Both the position numbers and the translations under genes were made by a program. Shown here one piece after another: positions 1 through 13,100 of a stretch of DNA of 64,000 nucleotides. The DNA lies in assembly GCF_001653235.2 (NCBI RefSeq), contig NC_035791.1:620001-684000 (forward strand), written 5' to 3'. Positions within the stretch are counted from its first letter, which is position 1, and each line of letters starts with the position of its first letter. The DNA comes from Pochonia chlamydosporia 170. Lineage: Eukaryota > Ascomycota > Sordariomycetes > Hypocreales > Clavicipitaceae. The notes under the pieces are model-generated. The model had not been told where the DNA came from and did not search any database. It saw only the letters and a program-made list of their open reading frames with translations.

Positions 1-3000
1 TTGCGGGAGCGAGCGTCTGTTTCAGTGGGTCGGCACCAGACGTTCGGGTTTTGATTTGCCAGACTGCTGATGCCAAGGTTGAATAACATTGAAGCCCATA
101 GTCGTGGGGCACTTTTAGATGTCAAGTACCAGTTGACCAGCTTATTTGGAGTACATACACTTGTCAACTGGTGCACTCATCCTCAATCACCCTCAACTTC
201 TAAAGTTGGTGGCAGGAGCACCACTCTTCACTCTCCAACCGGCAAATTGTTGGCATGGACAGGGAAAGAACTGTCAGTCTTGCAGCCTTTCCCGTCTGTC
301 TGCGCCAAAGCGCCATCACTTTTGGCCCAGATTTTTCAAAAAATTTCTGTGTCTCTCTACCAACATTGAGTGCATGTGGTATCGGCCAAGCTGGCGGCAT
401 TCGCCTCTACCACTGAAATGGCTCTATCACCCACGCCCACTGGAAACTCTTCATCCAGCTCTCAAAGGATCGAGCGAAAGCAAACTGATTTGTGTTGCCA
501 TGCACAAGAGGACATGAATCCTTGGCCCAAGGTCTCAAGGCTTTGGCCAGATTGCAACAAGCTGGTGCCCAGACTCTACTTCGTTGTGTGTATACAGAGC
601 GAAATCCTGTATCAATACCTTGCTCGACTTCAGGTCCGGCCGCAATGGCAGGATGGACACCTGAGTCATCCATCATGTAGCTAATTTTGTCAAGTACGAA
701 ACACATGTCAACATCAACAGGCGACTGAAGTCAAAGACTTATTACTGTATGTAGTAGGCCCAGAGCACTTGGTACGGGGTGTGTAAAGATACCAACACGG
801 TACGTGTAATCCAAGGGGACGGGCGTCCGCTGGTCTCTTCGAAATTGAGGCCGAAGTTGGTACTTTCAACATTCTCAACTTCTCAACCACCAGAGTGGCA
901 CCTCCCGCACAAGTGGAAACACTTGAACAGACCACAAGGGCTAATCGCGGGGTTTGAGTGGCTCCCAGATAGCACGACGGACTGAGCACCTTCGCCTCCG
1001 TGTAAGATATTTGCACATTGGTAAATTGGTCCAACTTCGGCTCTTTCATTGTCAAGTCAGAATCGGGAGAAGCAAAGAGGCTGCGACCTGTTGCAATAGT
1101 TTCGATTTCATACACGGCCCGTGCTTTGGCGTGTTACAATTTGATACCCACGAGGGAAACAATACATGGTGGTCTGGGAGGAGTACACAAAACCAAACTA
1201 TGGGTGTGTGTGCCTACAGGAGGCTTCAAGACATTTAGACGCAAGAATGTCCCAAAGATACCATAGTGTCACTGCCAGCCAGTTCATTGATCTTCTTGCA
1301 GCAGGTTGCATACTTATCGGTGGTCTTGGCGTGTTGTTATCTCCCCTCCTGCCATCGCCACCCTTTGCATCCGTCTCATCGAATGGTTCTGGTTCTCAAT
1401 CCGCACCCATCCCCCTGCAGTTCTCATGGCCGGACAGTTACTCTCCCTGTACCGTATTCGCTGAGTGAAACAAGGGTAAACAAGGGTAATACAACATGAC
1501 CTGACTGAGAGAGCTGTTCGCCGTCTGTCCACGTGGGTGGATAGGCTGCAGAGTGAGGGCCAACTCACCGAGAGCCAATGACGGCATCATGGATTGAGCT
1601 CACCGATAACACTCTGCACAAGCCACGACTCTTACTTAGGCTTTGCTTCTTCAACTCCCACACAGTTGGAGTCGTCAGACTGACGCAATTGGCTGCTGGT
1701 ATTTCGATCCTGTGGCGCCACTGCCTCGGTGCATATGAGATCGATGAATGGGCGGAATTCTGACTTGCCTTTGTGCAATCTGTCAATGCTGGTAATTTGA
1801 TGAGTGACTCTTTTTGTGCCACCAGACAGCATCGGTGGAATCCTCTAGTGTGATGGCCCGCCTGTGCTGAGTTTGTATGATACGAGACAAGACATTTCCC
1901 AGCGTGATCCAGGGGCGTCGTCGGAGCTCGGCAACTACCCGTGGCTTCGGTAATGTGCTGCATCATGTTTAACGCACCTTGTTAATTTTTCCTAATTGTT
2001 CCCCGTTGAAGAAGGCTTTGTTTCGGGATCTTTGCATCTCCCCGACTGATGCGTCTTGTTTGCTTCCCACACCTCCAGTCCGTTCTCATGGTCACGTTGA
2101 GAGCACGGGCTCCAAGTGTTATCACCATCACCATCACAACCGCACCATATTTTGGCACCATAGGAGTCTTAGAACACCGTCTTTCTTTGCCCCGTTGAAT
2201 CAACGTAGTCATTCGACGGCTCCATTGTACTGCAACTCGAGTCTGGTGGAAGGAATCGGTTGTGATAGAGGTCCATTGTTAAGTTGTCATCAGCAATTTT
2301 AACATAGCGTAACGTGACAGCGGGCCGGGATGTGTCTTGGCCATTCCTGTCAGATGCAACACCGACACATTGTGCAGTGTGCAGACAAGCTTTGTGTTTA
2401 TTGCCTCGCATCTCAGTAAGGCCTGTTTCCGAAGGCAGAAACAGGCCAAGCTGATGTATTTTGAAAAGATTGACCACCTTAAAGCCATGTCAGCCAACAA
2501 ACGTCAATGTCAGTCTCCAACTGTTCGGCGGATATTGTGAGGGACAGCGTGGTACACCCGAATGTCTCTTCTTTTCAAATGCCGTCCCAGACGTGGAGAG
2601 GCCCAGGTTGACGAAGCGGCGTCCCAGCTATTCTCTGTAAACAAAATTTCGGGCATTGGGACATCTGGAGAAGAAATAAATGTTTTCGCAGCATCATTGG
2701 ATTTGAGGTAGCAGGAGTATGCAGCTGTCTGGTTTGGTCTGGTCTGTGATTATTACAAGGTGCGAAGTTACTATGGCATTTTGACAGGCGCTCGGGTTGC
2801 TCCTTCCACATCCACTCACACCAGCATCTCGTAGCGTCTTGGCTGATCAAGGTAGGAGCTGGACAGTCAGTGTTGAAATTCGATCGACACCTTTCCCGCA
2901 GACATCAGACTTCTCGATTCATCGAACTGCACCAGACATTAGGTGTCGTCGACCAATTCTTTCTCCCTGCATACAAAAATTTCTACGCGAGGCTGTACGT

Positions 3001-6000
3001 GCTTTCAATTTCTTCGAGTCGCATCATGACTGCTATTGCCGAAATGTCGCTATTGCATCTTGCTGAATCTATCTCGTTGCGAGGTTTTGCACCCTTACCT
3101 GGTCAACAGAATAGTCAAAATCAGAACTGCTTGCAATCAAGTATCCCTAATACCGATAACCGAGCATCTCGTCTCACACATCACTCAGCCACATCTTGAT
3201 ATGGCGATGAGGCGGTCCGTCCCTTCATGTTACCTTGGTGGTCCTACAAGCTTTCTACTAACAGACACGCTGAGCATGCCTGATATCCAGCAGAGCTGGC
3301 GCTGATGATGGTATCAAAATCCTTCATGCAATGCCTCACTACAAGATATGACAGCCATGTCATGCTGCTGAGAAGTTATCCGCACACGCCAAACAGCTTT
3401 TTCGGTATACGCGAACTACTTCAACACTACACCGGGTCTTGTTGGCAAGACAATTCAGCGAATTCCAGGCCGCTTTGCACACCAAGATTCTACAGAAATG
3501 GCATGGACTTGCATGCGGAGTCGATTATTGTAGAGAAGCAACTGGGCTCCTACCCCGTCGCCAGGGCGATTTGGGCTCTCGTTATCGCCGCACGTGCTTG
3601 GTTGGTACCAGTTTGCAGCAAACCGATCCATGTCCTTCGTTGCTGGTCTGATGCTCTCCTTTCATTTCCCTGGAAGACTACATTAAGGTCAAGGTCAGTC
3701 ATACCATCCTTCATCATCTCACCCCCGAGAGCAGCTCGGCCGCTGCAACTGAGTATGCGCGCGGAATTGCATCATCAACGTACTCTTGCAACATGGTGTT
3801 GGGAGCGCCAATATACTCACTGATGGCTACCGTACGTCGAACCTTCAACCGCAAGTCTGGAAGCTAAATGAAACGAATCTCATTATCATCGCTCACAGAG
3901 ACGCCCCTGGCGCATGCATGCCGCGGACCTCTAGGATCAACCTTTTGGCTGTGGATAGCGGCCCAGGTCTGGTGTGGGAGCTACATTTGTCCACGTAGCC
4001 GGCACTCTGCATTGGCAATCGGCAAATATTGTTTATCAAACAGCACAAGGATGGCAGTCATGGTCCAAGTTGAGTATGCAAATGCGTACTTTACTGGCTC
4101 AATACCAACTCAAGGCAACAATATTACCCCATGCCCGGGCTTCTTTTCAATGAGGACCCGACAATGGGAGGGCAAATGGCTCCGAGTGCCGACATCATCG
4201 TGCTAGCAAGAAGATGCCGTGCCATGATCTCAAACGAGAATTCCATGGACGGGAGCCAGAAGGGAGCCAGACTTTACTGCCGTCGCAAATTCCCTAGTGA
4301 GCAAACTTGGCGGTGCCATTCATTGTTCCCATGCATATTACCAATGACTACTGAGCTTGAGGTTCATCTCGCTTTGAAGGCGGTGTGGTTTCATCTTGGA
4401 GAAAAGTTTTGCTACAAGGCTGCATGATAGGTACCACGGGAAGGTTTCTCTGATTAGTAGCACTTTGGTGCACGGCGCTGGAAACAGTTTGATATTTGCC
4501 AAAACTTCCTGGTCACCACATGCACACGCCGGTTGGTTATCAGCATTCTTCGAGCATCCACTCCCAGACATTCGGTAATGTTTCTCTCTTCTTTTCTCTT
4601 CATTAGGAACGCTTGTTCTCTCTTGCCTCACCGAGCAACAGTCACGACTCGCCGCAAGCCGCATTCCACCTTCCAAGCGGCTGATTAGACTTGAACTAGA
4701 TCATCCCTACCGCAAACGTCGGAAGATCTCCCCGAAATTTGGGTCAATCTGTCAAAGCAGCTCTTCCGGTCCACGAGGGTGTACGACAAGCTGAAAATTG
4801 GCAATGGAAGTGATCAAAGCTTCTATGATCATTCCAAAAGGGGAGAGGGGCGTGAGCACAGCGATGATCGAACAAGTGTTCTAGTATGCGACTCAAACCT
4901 CCTTCGTCTCATCGTCCGAATAAGGTCGACGGTCAATGTCTGTATCCAATGCTGCCCAGGAAAGACCAGAAGTATGGGTAACATGTTTGTTCAATCACTA
5001 TCCAAACGATATACCCACGTTGTGGCAATGACGTCGATCATTGGATGTCCACCCCAGGCGGCTCATTCACGCCTGATGCAGCAACCCAGTCGCTTCTGCG
5101 CTGACGACTACATGTACCACGCAATTGAGACATGTGCCTCGGTGCGGTAGAGTAACCCGAGATTTACTTTGTTTTATTCAAATTTTGAGTTTCCTTGCTG
5201 GAGTGCTGTCTTGAGAAGAGTTGCTTTCGCGAGCCGAGTGGCGTGTCTTACATGGAATGTCGTACGGGTCAAGTTCTGGAACCGCGAATATGAACCACGA
5301 AACAAGAGCCGATTGCAGTCCCATGAAAAAAAGCTGAGAAGAAATGGTACCCTAGACACATCGAGCTGCAAGATACGTTTCTAGCCATTCATTGTCTTTG
5401 TGATATCAATGTGCGGAAAAGAGGTGGCCAAGGCAAATCTCAGCAGCTTCACGACCTCCAAAACTGAAGGGCGGCAACCAGGCGGCCGCAATATGGCATA
5501 ATTTGAGGCCAGTTTGCGAACAAAATTGCCGAACACCCACATCATCGTATCGTCAGCAGCCAGTATCTTCAGCTGTCACTCATTGTGAAGGCAATTGTCA
5601 CAGGGATCCCTACCCTGGAGCCATACATAAGCCGTTGGGCTTGACGACCGTGAAGGCTAAGTCGCCTTATCTCGAGGCGTAACAACTCCCTGTAACACAT
5701 CTGCTATCGGACAGCGAGAAATATCGCGCATCAATTATAGTGTTGCACCGTGACATCGTGGCCACTTGTCACTTACTGATGTAGCGACTGCAACCATCCA
5801 TTCACGATGACCAACAGTGATAAAACTCTCGGCCAGAGCTAGCGAACCTCTGGGAGATAGGAATTCATGCGGGTTGATACACTGAAGTAAGAAGGATAGT
5901 TGGTGGCAACTTATCGTACGAATAAAATATGACAAATGCTCCTAGTATGCAGATCCTGCTACATCAAGCGATAGTCATTAACACGCGACAACTACATCAC

Positions 6001-6391
6001 CACAATGAATTGATGAAGTTACGTAACCACGTAAAAATGACTTTTACAAATGATACTATCTTATGTTTGAGAAATTAAACTCAAATGTGTCGCATCCTCG
6101 CACGTTCTGATAATTGGAGGCGGCGGCTGACTTGGCTGGGCAATGGAAGTAGGGATAGATGAGATGGGGGATGCATACGATGAGAGGATTAAGATAGGAT
6201 GTATATATTCACGTTGTGACGGATGTTGTCATCTGCTGGTGGCTCGTAGTGTTCGAATATACTTGTAGATAATGTGAGTGTATTGACAATAAATGAGGTC
6301 AGAAACGGTATGATGTAAACGCCAATGCGCAGTACTCTGAAGTCCCTAACCATAGACGCCGTCTTTAATCGCAACTTTCCGTCCCAGATTA
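1..6391. other. Gene-free interval, left end
   Basis: No protein-coding gene could be supported on either strand. The longest open frame is 172 codons at 3305-3823 (+); it shows no recognisable domain, signal peptide or plausible splice partner, and most other frames here open on non-ATG codons. The last kilobase or so (about 5150-6390) looks AT-richer than the rest. The region lies downstream of the minus-strand gene ending at 6392, so it could be the upstream region of a gene beyond the left edge. No transposon ends or long repeats were noticed by eye. Confidence 0.55.
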
Positions 6392-9274
6392 TTAGCCTGT
6401 CTCATCCTGAGCCACTTTCCGCGCCCGATCCAGTTCTGCATCAACGTTCCACGGATCCCAAAAGTCTCCCATTTCGCGAACCATGTCTTCTACAATGTCC
6501 ATTGGCTCTTCCGAAGCTCGACTTAGCACTGAATCTGGACACTCCATTGTCTCTGCTTCCTTGGACTCTGATTCCTGGTCTGTGGCATCTGCTGCCATGA
6601 AGGTTTCCGCCATGGCGAACGGGTTAGGACTTTGCTGCTGTTGCGATTCCGTTGGGATAAGATTGTCCCGCTGATGGGTGTTGCGATTTGCCACTGCTTC
6701 GAAGTGTTTCGCGAACTTGGTGTCGGGGTCGGCTCGAAGGTCACTAATCGGCGTTTCTGGTGGAGGAGAGCTCCGCCTCCGCGGGCGAAGTTGTGTTGAG
6801 GATAGGATATCCTCCTGGGATGATGTTCCCTCTGCTTGCACAAGCGAATCCGCCCAGGAGACACGCCGGTCTGGGCGTTTATGGGCGAATCGAGTCGCCA
6901 TAGCTGATCGAAGGGCTCGGGCTCCTCGGCGATTTCCTAAGCAGGGTCTTGAGGATGAGAGTGCTATCGTACCTTTTCGGCTCCGGTCCGGTGATGGTGA
7001 TATGAATGACGAGAATGACTTGACGCAGAATTGTGGTTCTGGCGTCGTTGGTCGGGTTATTGAAGGGTTTGCACTTAGTCTTTGTTCGACGTTCTCTTTT
7101 GAGCCTGCGTTTGGAACAAACGACGCAACAGGCGATGTGTTCTTCGCCCACGGGCTTTGAATCTGCGAAGTGAACACAGAAGCGCCATTGTTAAAATCTC
7201 CAATGTGAAGAGACTTTGCTTCGGACAGGTTGGGTGGTAAAATGCCTAAGGGTGACCTGGACAGCACAGCGTGCTCTGTTTTGACCCAGGGGCTTTGTTG
7301 GGAATCAGAGACTCGAGGAATATCTTTCATTGTGGCGATAACGGGGCTCGTTGTTTCGTTTTTGCTTGCTGACGTTGTATTGGCACCTTGAATGGACTCG
7401 ATTAACTGCCCTGAATCGGGTATTTCACAACTAGATTGACTTCGAAGCCCGTCATGACGCTCGATTTCATTCTTGGGGACTACCTCGCTGTCTTGATGTA
7501 TAACGGCATCGTTCTCCTTTGGGGTGGCATTACGATCGCTTGTAATTGTGTCCGCCTGTTGGTCCTGGTTCTCGCCATCATTCATGCGCGGTTTAGGCGA
7601 CTTTGTTGACGGGCATGGAGAAGCTGAGGCTGTTAGGTGTGCGAGTTTGGACCAGGGGCTTGAAGGGACGAAGCGATTGAAAATGCCTTTGAAGCTGAAC
7701 TGGGATGTTTCCTTGGTAGGCCGACCGTGTGTAGGAGTCGCAGGAGTGGAATGATTGTTGGATTTCGAGCCTGCTTCCACATTGTCGTCGGCCATAGCTG
7801 TCTTGGAATCAACCAGGGCGGCATTGACAGATGTGCCCTCATGATTGGCATGCTTTGCGGAGCTTGCTTCATTGCCATCTACAGAAAGAAGATTTTGGGC
7901 TGAAGCAGTCGACTCTCCTGAATCGTCACCGGCTTCCATATCTGAGTCAAGCTCGTTGTTATCATCCGCAGTAGACTCATCATCACCTTTTATACTCTGA
8001 TTCCCAGATTCTGTGATTTCGAGCGGAACACCTTGGACTTGTCTCACTCCGATTGTATCGGACGTGCGGTTACCAACAGAGTGACCCTTCGGTAGTCCCT
8101 GTGAACCGTCGTCCTCTTCATTCAATGTGGTTTCCGGTACAGATTGTGCAGGAGAGCCGATGTCGGTTATACTCACAACATCCTCATCCTCATCGGCATC
8201 GTCGTCTCCGTCGTATTGTCCGTTGTCGTTGGTCTCTGGTGGCCCAGCTTCTGCTTGTAGTGACTCATCCTTGCTTGGGATATCCTGAACTTCAACGTAG
8301 CGTAAGCGGGATGGAGTAGTCTGAGTTCCCACAGACGATGTAATGTAATTGGGAGGCTGAGTTGTCGTCATGGACGATGACAAAACTGGGGCGTTCCGTA
8401 ACGACACAGGGGATGATAGTGTTGCAGCAGCCGCAGCCTTGTTAGGACTTAGCTCATCGTCGGACTCCGCCTGATTGGCCCTGGTAGCCTTTCGTAATGT
8501 GTTTCTTGGAGACCGTCGGTTAGACGGTGAGTTGACGGGTGCAGCTTTCTCAAGGCTGGATGATGGCGTGTCTGCCATTAGTTCGTCGACGTCGATATCG
8601 ACCGACCCATGGTAGAGAGAGGGCTGTTGTGTGATGGAAGAGCGCTGTCTCTTTGCAGATACCTTCTTCAGCCATTCGGATCCAGCTGCACGTCGCCGCT
8701 TGAGGGATGTGGCATTGTCCGTTCTGTCAGAGCCCCAAAAGTCGCCTTTGTTTGACAGAGGATCGACCTTCTCCCTCCACTTATTGACTTTGTCGAGCTC
8801 ATCTGCTTCCAGGTACGGATGCTGTTGAGTATATGGGGCCTGCTTAAGGCTCTCAGGACTCGGTAGATGGCAGTCGGTAGTACGGGCGTGTAGAGTCGGC
8901 TTTTGAGCAACCTTGGAATGAGATGATGTCCTGCTCTCTCGTTGGACATTCCGTTTGATGGCCTTGGCCGGCTCTGTACTCAGCCGAGATGTTGTCTTGC
9001 GGCGATTGGAAGCCCACGGATTGGCAAAGCCTGAACGGCTATCGAATGGCCCTCTTAATGAGGCGGAGACCAGCACAGGAATAGTCCCATCCAGAAAGCG
9101 CTGTCCAGCCTCTTCGTACCGACGTCGTCTCGTGGCCTCATTGTCGTAATCGTCGTTTTCCGATCCCTCGTAAAACACATCCTCCGGTTGGCAAATCGAT
9201 TCTGAATATATGATGTCGTCTCCCCAAGTCTCAGTCTCCTTCGTCTCAGTCGACATGCCCCTACCAGTGGCCAT
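6392..9274 (-). CDS. Conserved fungal protein, disordered, function unknown
   Basis: Single-exon gene of 960 residues; ATG at 9274, with a second in-frame Met at residue 7. I do not recognise an enzymatic domain. The N-terminus carries a compact motif (WGDDIIYSE, residues about 17-25, then a Tyr/Glu-rich stretch and an Arg-rich segment) of the kind seen in otherwise disordered ascomycete proteins. A basic cluster at about residues 192-211 (KRRR...KRQR) looks like a nuclear-localisation signal. A strongly acidic Asp/Glu run lies near residue 358, and a short basic motif, RRVSWADS, near residue 800. The rest is rich in Ser, Thr, Pro, Asn and Gln, with many SP/TP sites as expected of a phosphoprotein. 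It is divergent from cdc11 across an 0.88-kb shared promoter. Gene call is strong from length and composition; a nuclear role is inference only. Confidence 0.8.
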   Translation of the reverse strand: MATGRGMSTETKETETWGDDIIYSESICQPEDVFYEGSENDDYDNEATRRRRYEEAGQRFLDGTIPVLVSASLRGPFDSRSGFANPWASNRRKTTSRLSTEPAKAIKRNVQRESRTSSHSKVAQKPTLHARTTDCHLPSPESLKQAPYTQQHPYLEADELDKVNKWREKVDPLSNKGDFWGSDRTDNATSLKRRRAAGSEWLKKVSAKRQRSSITQQPSLYHGSVDIDVDELMADTPSSSLEKAAPVNSPSNRRSPRNTLRKATRANQAESDDELSPNKAAAAATLSSPVSLRNAPVLSSSMTTTQPPNYITSSVGTQTTPSRLRYVEVQDIPSKDESLQAEAGPPETNDNGQYDGDDDADEDEDVVSITDIGSPAQSVPETTLNEEDDGSQGLPKGHSVGNRTSDTIGVRQVQGVPLEITESGNQSIKGDDESTADDNNELDSDMEAGDDSGESTASAQNLLSVDGNEASSAKHANHEGTSVNAALVDSKTAMADDNVEAGSKSNNHSTPATPTHGRPTKETSQFSFKGIFNRFVPSSPWSKLAHLTASASPCPSTKSPKPRMNDGENQDQQADTITSDRNATPKENDAVIHQDSEVVPKNEIERHDGLRSQSSCEIPDSGQLIESIQGANTTSASKNETTSPVIATMKDIPRVSDSQQSPWVKTEHAVLSRSPLGILPPNLSEAKSLHIGDFNNGASVFTSQIQSPWAKNTSPVASFVPNAGSKENVEQRLSANPSITRPTTPEPQFCVKSFSSFISPSPDRSRKGTIALSSSRPCLGNRRGARALRSAMATRFAHKRPDRRVSWADSLVQAEGTSSQEDILSSTQLRPRRRSSPPPETPISDLRADPDTKFAKHFEAVANRNTHQRDNLIPTESQQQQSPNPFAMAETFMAADATDQESESKEAETMECPDSVLSRASEEPMDIVEDMVREMGDFWDPWNVDAELDRARKVAQDETG

Positions 9275-10154
9275 CCCGGCGACTCAACCACGAAGCTCAA
9301 AACTTGACATAGACAAACAAAAGGACCTTATGTAGGTAGTATGATTATTGAGTTCAACTGGAATAGAACGTGACACTCTTGGTTTGCAATAAATTGCTCA
9401 AACGCTCAACCATTGTTCAAATGTGATATAGAAAAGAAGTAACTTCAGTTAGCCAGCCTCCTCAACATTTTGACGCGAAACGCGTGTCACGGATACACGT
9501 GACATCGCGTAAAGTAGGTATTTGACACACGCCAAGATTCATAACGGCAGGTATTCGTCACCAAAGCTGCACTACAACGAAGAAAAACTATCTTCTACAT
9601 TATGTAAGTCTACTTCCTTTTGGCTACATTTTCAACCGAGTTTTGTATTTCTTATTTCGGGATTCCAAAGTTGCAGAAGATGCAATTTTGAAGGTCCAGT
9701 CCCACGTGAAAGCAGCTCTCCTGGGGTTGGTTGGCACAGCAACCATCTTCATCCAATCAGAAAGAGTGGTTTGTTTACTTGAGAACTGCCACCACAAACA
9801 CGCGCCACACACTCAAGACCCAAGACCTCGCGTGTTGAATGCACTCACTGGTTGACTTGACTTGACCTGACTTGATTTTGTGTGTATCGTTCAATTCCAG
9901 ATTCATACCTTTACTTCCGTCGTTTTCCAGCACAAGTGTATTTGGCTTCCTGGCAAGCTGACTTTCTGTTTATATTCAATCAATATTTGGTTCCGTCACA
10001 ATACCTTTGAAATCAGCGCATTCATAACACATCATCACAATCACAGCCCATTCCCAACCCCACCTGCGACAACTGATTGCCCGACATTCACATTGATGGC
10101 GCCCTTGTGAATTGTTTTCAACCCGTTTCCCACCATCATATCCCCGGCGCTACC
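9275..10154. promoter_or_regulatory. Divergent promoter, unknown protein / cdc11
   Basis: This 880-bp spacer separates the minus-strand gene starting at 9274 from the plus-strand cdc11 start at 10155, so it should hold both promoters and 5' UTRs. Visible elements are a cluster of ACGCG words and a CACGTG site (listed separately), a second CACGTG at 9703-9708, and a short TTGAC-type pentamer tract near 9851-9876. No open frame here looks like a gene. Confidence 0.6.
9473..9510. promoter_or_regulatory. MluI-box-like and E-box cluster
   Basis: Within 38 bp there are ACGCG (9473-9477), the palindrome ACGCGT (9480-9485), CACGTG (9496-9501) and TCGCGT (9505-9510). ACGCGT is the binding word of the fungal G1/S factor MBF, and CACGTG that of bHLH factors such as Cbf1. 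That they act on either flanking gene is inference from position, about 200 bp from the minus-strand start and 650 bp from cdc11. Confidence 0.35.
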
Positions 10155-13100
10155 ATGGCGCATGCTTGGTTGGATTCTCTCTCTGAGGACTGGGTCTCTC
10201 AGCCTGGATCCGACGCATCTGATGGACAACTTCCTCCTCTTCCTCCCCCAGACGATGTCGAGACACCTCAAATAAAACAGTTTGCCAGTCGGATACCACG
10301 AAAAGCCGGAATTAGGTCATCCTTACCACCGACAAGCGGCAACAACAGTCCGCAGATCTTGAGTGAACGCAGCGCAAACGACATCAATATTTCTATGAAA
10401 AAGTTGCCGTCAAAGTTGTCGCAAGAGATTAAAGCGGACGTATCGCGATCCGTTTCAAACGATACCAATGGGTCCGTTGTTCATAATAAGGTCTCCAGCC
10501 AGCGATCCCCCGACAAAAACGGCGAGACGCCAGAATGGAAGAGGCGCCTGATATATGGTGAAGTCGCATATGGCGAGCAACGAGACCTTTTTTGCTCTGC
10601 TGCCATCGGCCTTCAAGACATGTTCAAACCCCCGCAAGAAGATGGAGAGGAATCGAGACCTGGTCGAGATGCATCGCAGCACATTGACATGACGCTGCCG
10701 TCAAGCCCTCCAACATATCCGCAGCCCATCACGGAGGAGGACTTTGATGAATATCCAGATTTTGATGAAGACGAAGAATACCCCGTGGATGTTACCCCGA
10801 GTCCCAGCCCGAGACCCTTGCAAAAAGACATCAAGTACAGGTTGAACGAAAGTTCACCAATTCCCGACTCACGGAAGACGAGTCAACCGAGTCAACTCAG
10901 AGGCGACTACACTCCAAGACTTCAGTCTGAGGACGGGATATACCGTGACGAGAGCTGTCTGACAGCTCCGGAAGCAGAGAGCGCTTCAAGAAAGCCGAGT
11001 GGACAGAGTGATACTCGAAATGAAGATTTCAGTCCAATCTTAATTGGCAAACATAGTGGCGACAACGGAAAGGTTGATTTCGCGCCAATCGAGATGCCTG
11101 TAGATCAGCTGTGGCAGAAGCTGGAGCGGTTGCGAGTAAACCAAATGCTTCTCGATTCTCAGGCAGACCTTGGAGCAGGTTTCGAGACGAGTCCCAGATC
11201 TCCAGCCCCTATTGAAAACACCGACGACTACATCCAGAATGGAGGGTTCATCAACGTGCGACGTGGGGGAAGATCTGGCGATGGATCATTTTACAATAGA
11301 GGACTGAGCTCAGAAATCGGTGTTGACACCTCAGAGATGCTTCCAGAGGAGTCATTACAAGCCAGCACGCCGAAACAATTCCCGTCGGTGCGGACCCTGG
11401 GAACGAATCCATTTCCCACGTTTCAGGTCACGCAGAGTCCGTCTTTGCCTCGCGCCCCCTTTCCCAGCCCTGACAAGAAGCAACTTGTACCTGAGGAAGC
11501 TCAGCCGGCTGCGAGCAGTCCACTGAAATTGTTTGGACCATACGACACATTCACCAACCAAACACTACTGAGGCGTATCAGCCAATTTGAGGAGAGATCG
11601 GGCAGCCCTTCTCAACGGTCCACAATGTCCCACAACGCTGATCATGACTCTGAGAACGAAAAGCTGCCAATGCCGTCCGCCTCTGAGAGGAGAAGTATAA
11701 GTAAATTTGGAGGAGGTGACTTGGATGGATTCGAATTCCGCGGCGAGCTATCTGACGAAATTTATGAGGATTCCGACGCAGTTGGCAAAGAAAATGTTAC
11801 ACCAAACGAGACCTCACTTCCACTTTACCCGCTCCGAGAAATTGGAAGACGGGACGACTCTCCCGACGAATACTCTGGTCTAGTCATTGAACGGAGGCGC
11901 AACAAGCATGACACCCCGACTCGCGGCAGAAATAGCGAGATTTTCACATCCCCTAACTGGGCACCGGGTGATTCTGGAACACCACGACGAGACCCTGGGT
12001 CAGAAAGTAAGCGGCCGCGAACATCCCCCTCTAAGGATCCAACGCCAAAACGACGCCGAACACTGCATCGATCTGACATTGCGTTCGGCCGGGAGACAAA
12101 ACATGAAGCAGCGGAAGCAGCTCATCTGCAGATGCATTCACTGTTATCGAGCAAGAAGCGCAAAGATGCTCTGCCTGGCACCTTTGAGGTAGCTGACCCT
12201 AATGTCCTGGCTTTGAGGTCCATGCTGCAGCCACGAAACCCAACGTCTAGCAGAAGCTCATCGGCATCGTTCGACCAAGCCAGGAGGTCGCCACTACGCG
12301 ATCGTCAAAACGAGCTCCCAACTCCCCCGAGTGATGCGCCAAACGAGACGGACCGCAAACCATCCATTCGCACCCAAGACTTTGTGGACCAAGCGGCCCA
12401 AATAATGGCCATGATTCGAAACCAGGTGCAACCGGAGCTGGCGAGCCTTGAAGAGTCCGAAGAAGATGTTGAGGGTGAAGTTCAGCAGCCCTCAGAGGCG
12501 GGTTCATCCCAAGACTCCACAAGCGAACCCTTTTCTCGACCCCCAAGCAGGGAAGGAAACCTTAAAACCTGGGCACAAGCACGCCAAGATGACCCAGACC
12601 TGATGGACAGACTAAGAAAGTATCAGGAATTTAGTGATATGGGCGATGTGATTTCTTCCTCAGTGAGGTCCATGGGTCTCTCCAACAATGCCATTCTAGC
12701 GGCACAAAATCGGCAACGACATTCTGACGGACAGAGCCAATCACGGCCAGATGCTGTCCCTATTCCCGTCCGGGGGGAGATAATTAGTGACCTGCCTAAT
12801 GTGCGAATTACGAGCAACCCGCTTCCTACTGCGGGACAGACGAGCCCGTCACGGGAATATCCATCACAGTCATCAAACAGGTCAACAAGTCAGAACTATC
12901 CGTCAGCGTCTTCACGAGGATCGGATTCTAAGCGTATAATAATGCCTGAGAGCGTATCTCATTTGATCCCTGACAGAGTGGGCAGCATGTGTTTGGACAA
13001 AGATAAAAACGTCTGGGTCAAGAGGAAGGAGTCTGCACCATTGCCGGCGCGGAATATTCTACCATCGGAGGATAGCGAAGATGACCCGTTCGCGAGCATT

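Noticed and set aside
10077..10154. Upstream extension of the cdc11 frame
   Set aside because: It begins with TTG; the ATG at 10155 has a strong context and a plausible protein start.
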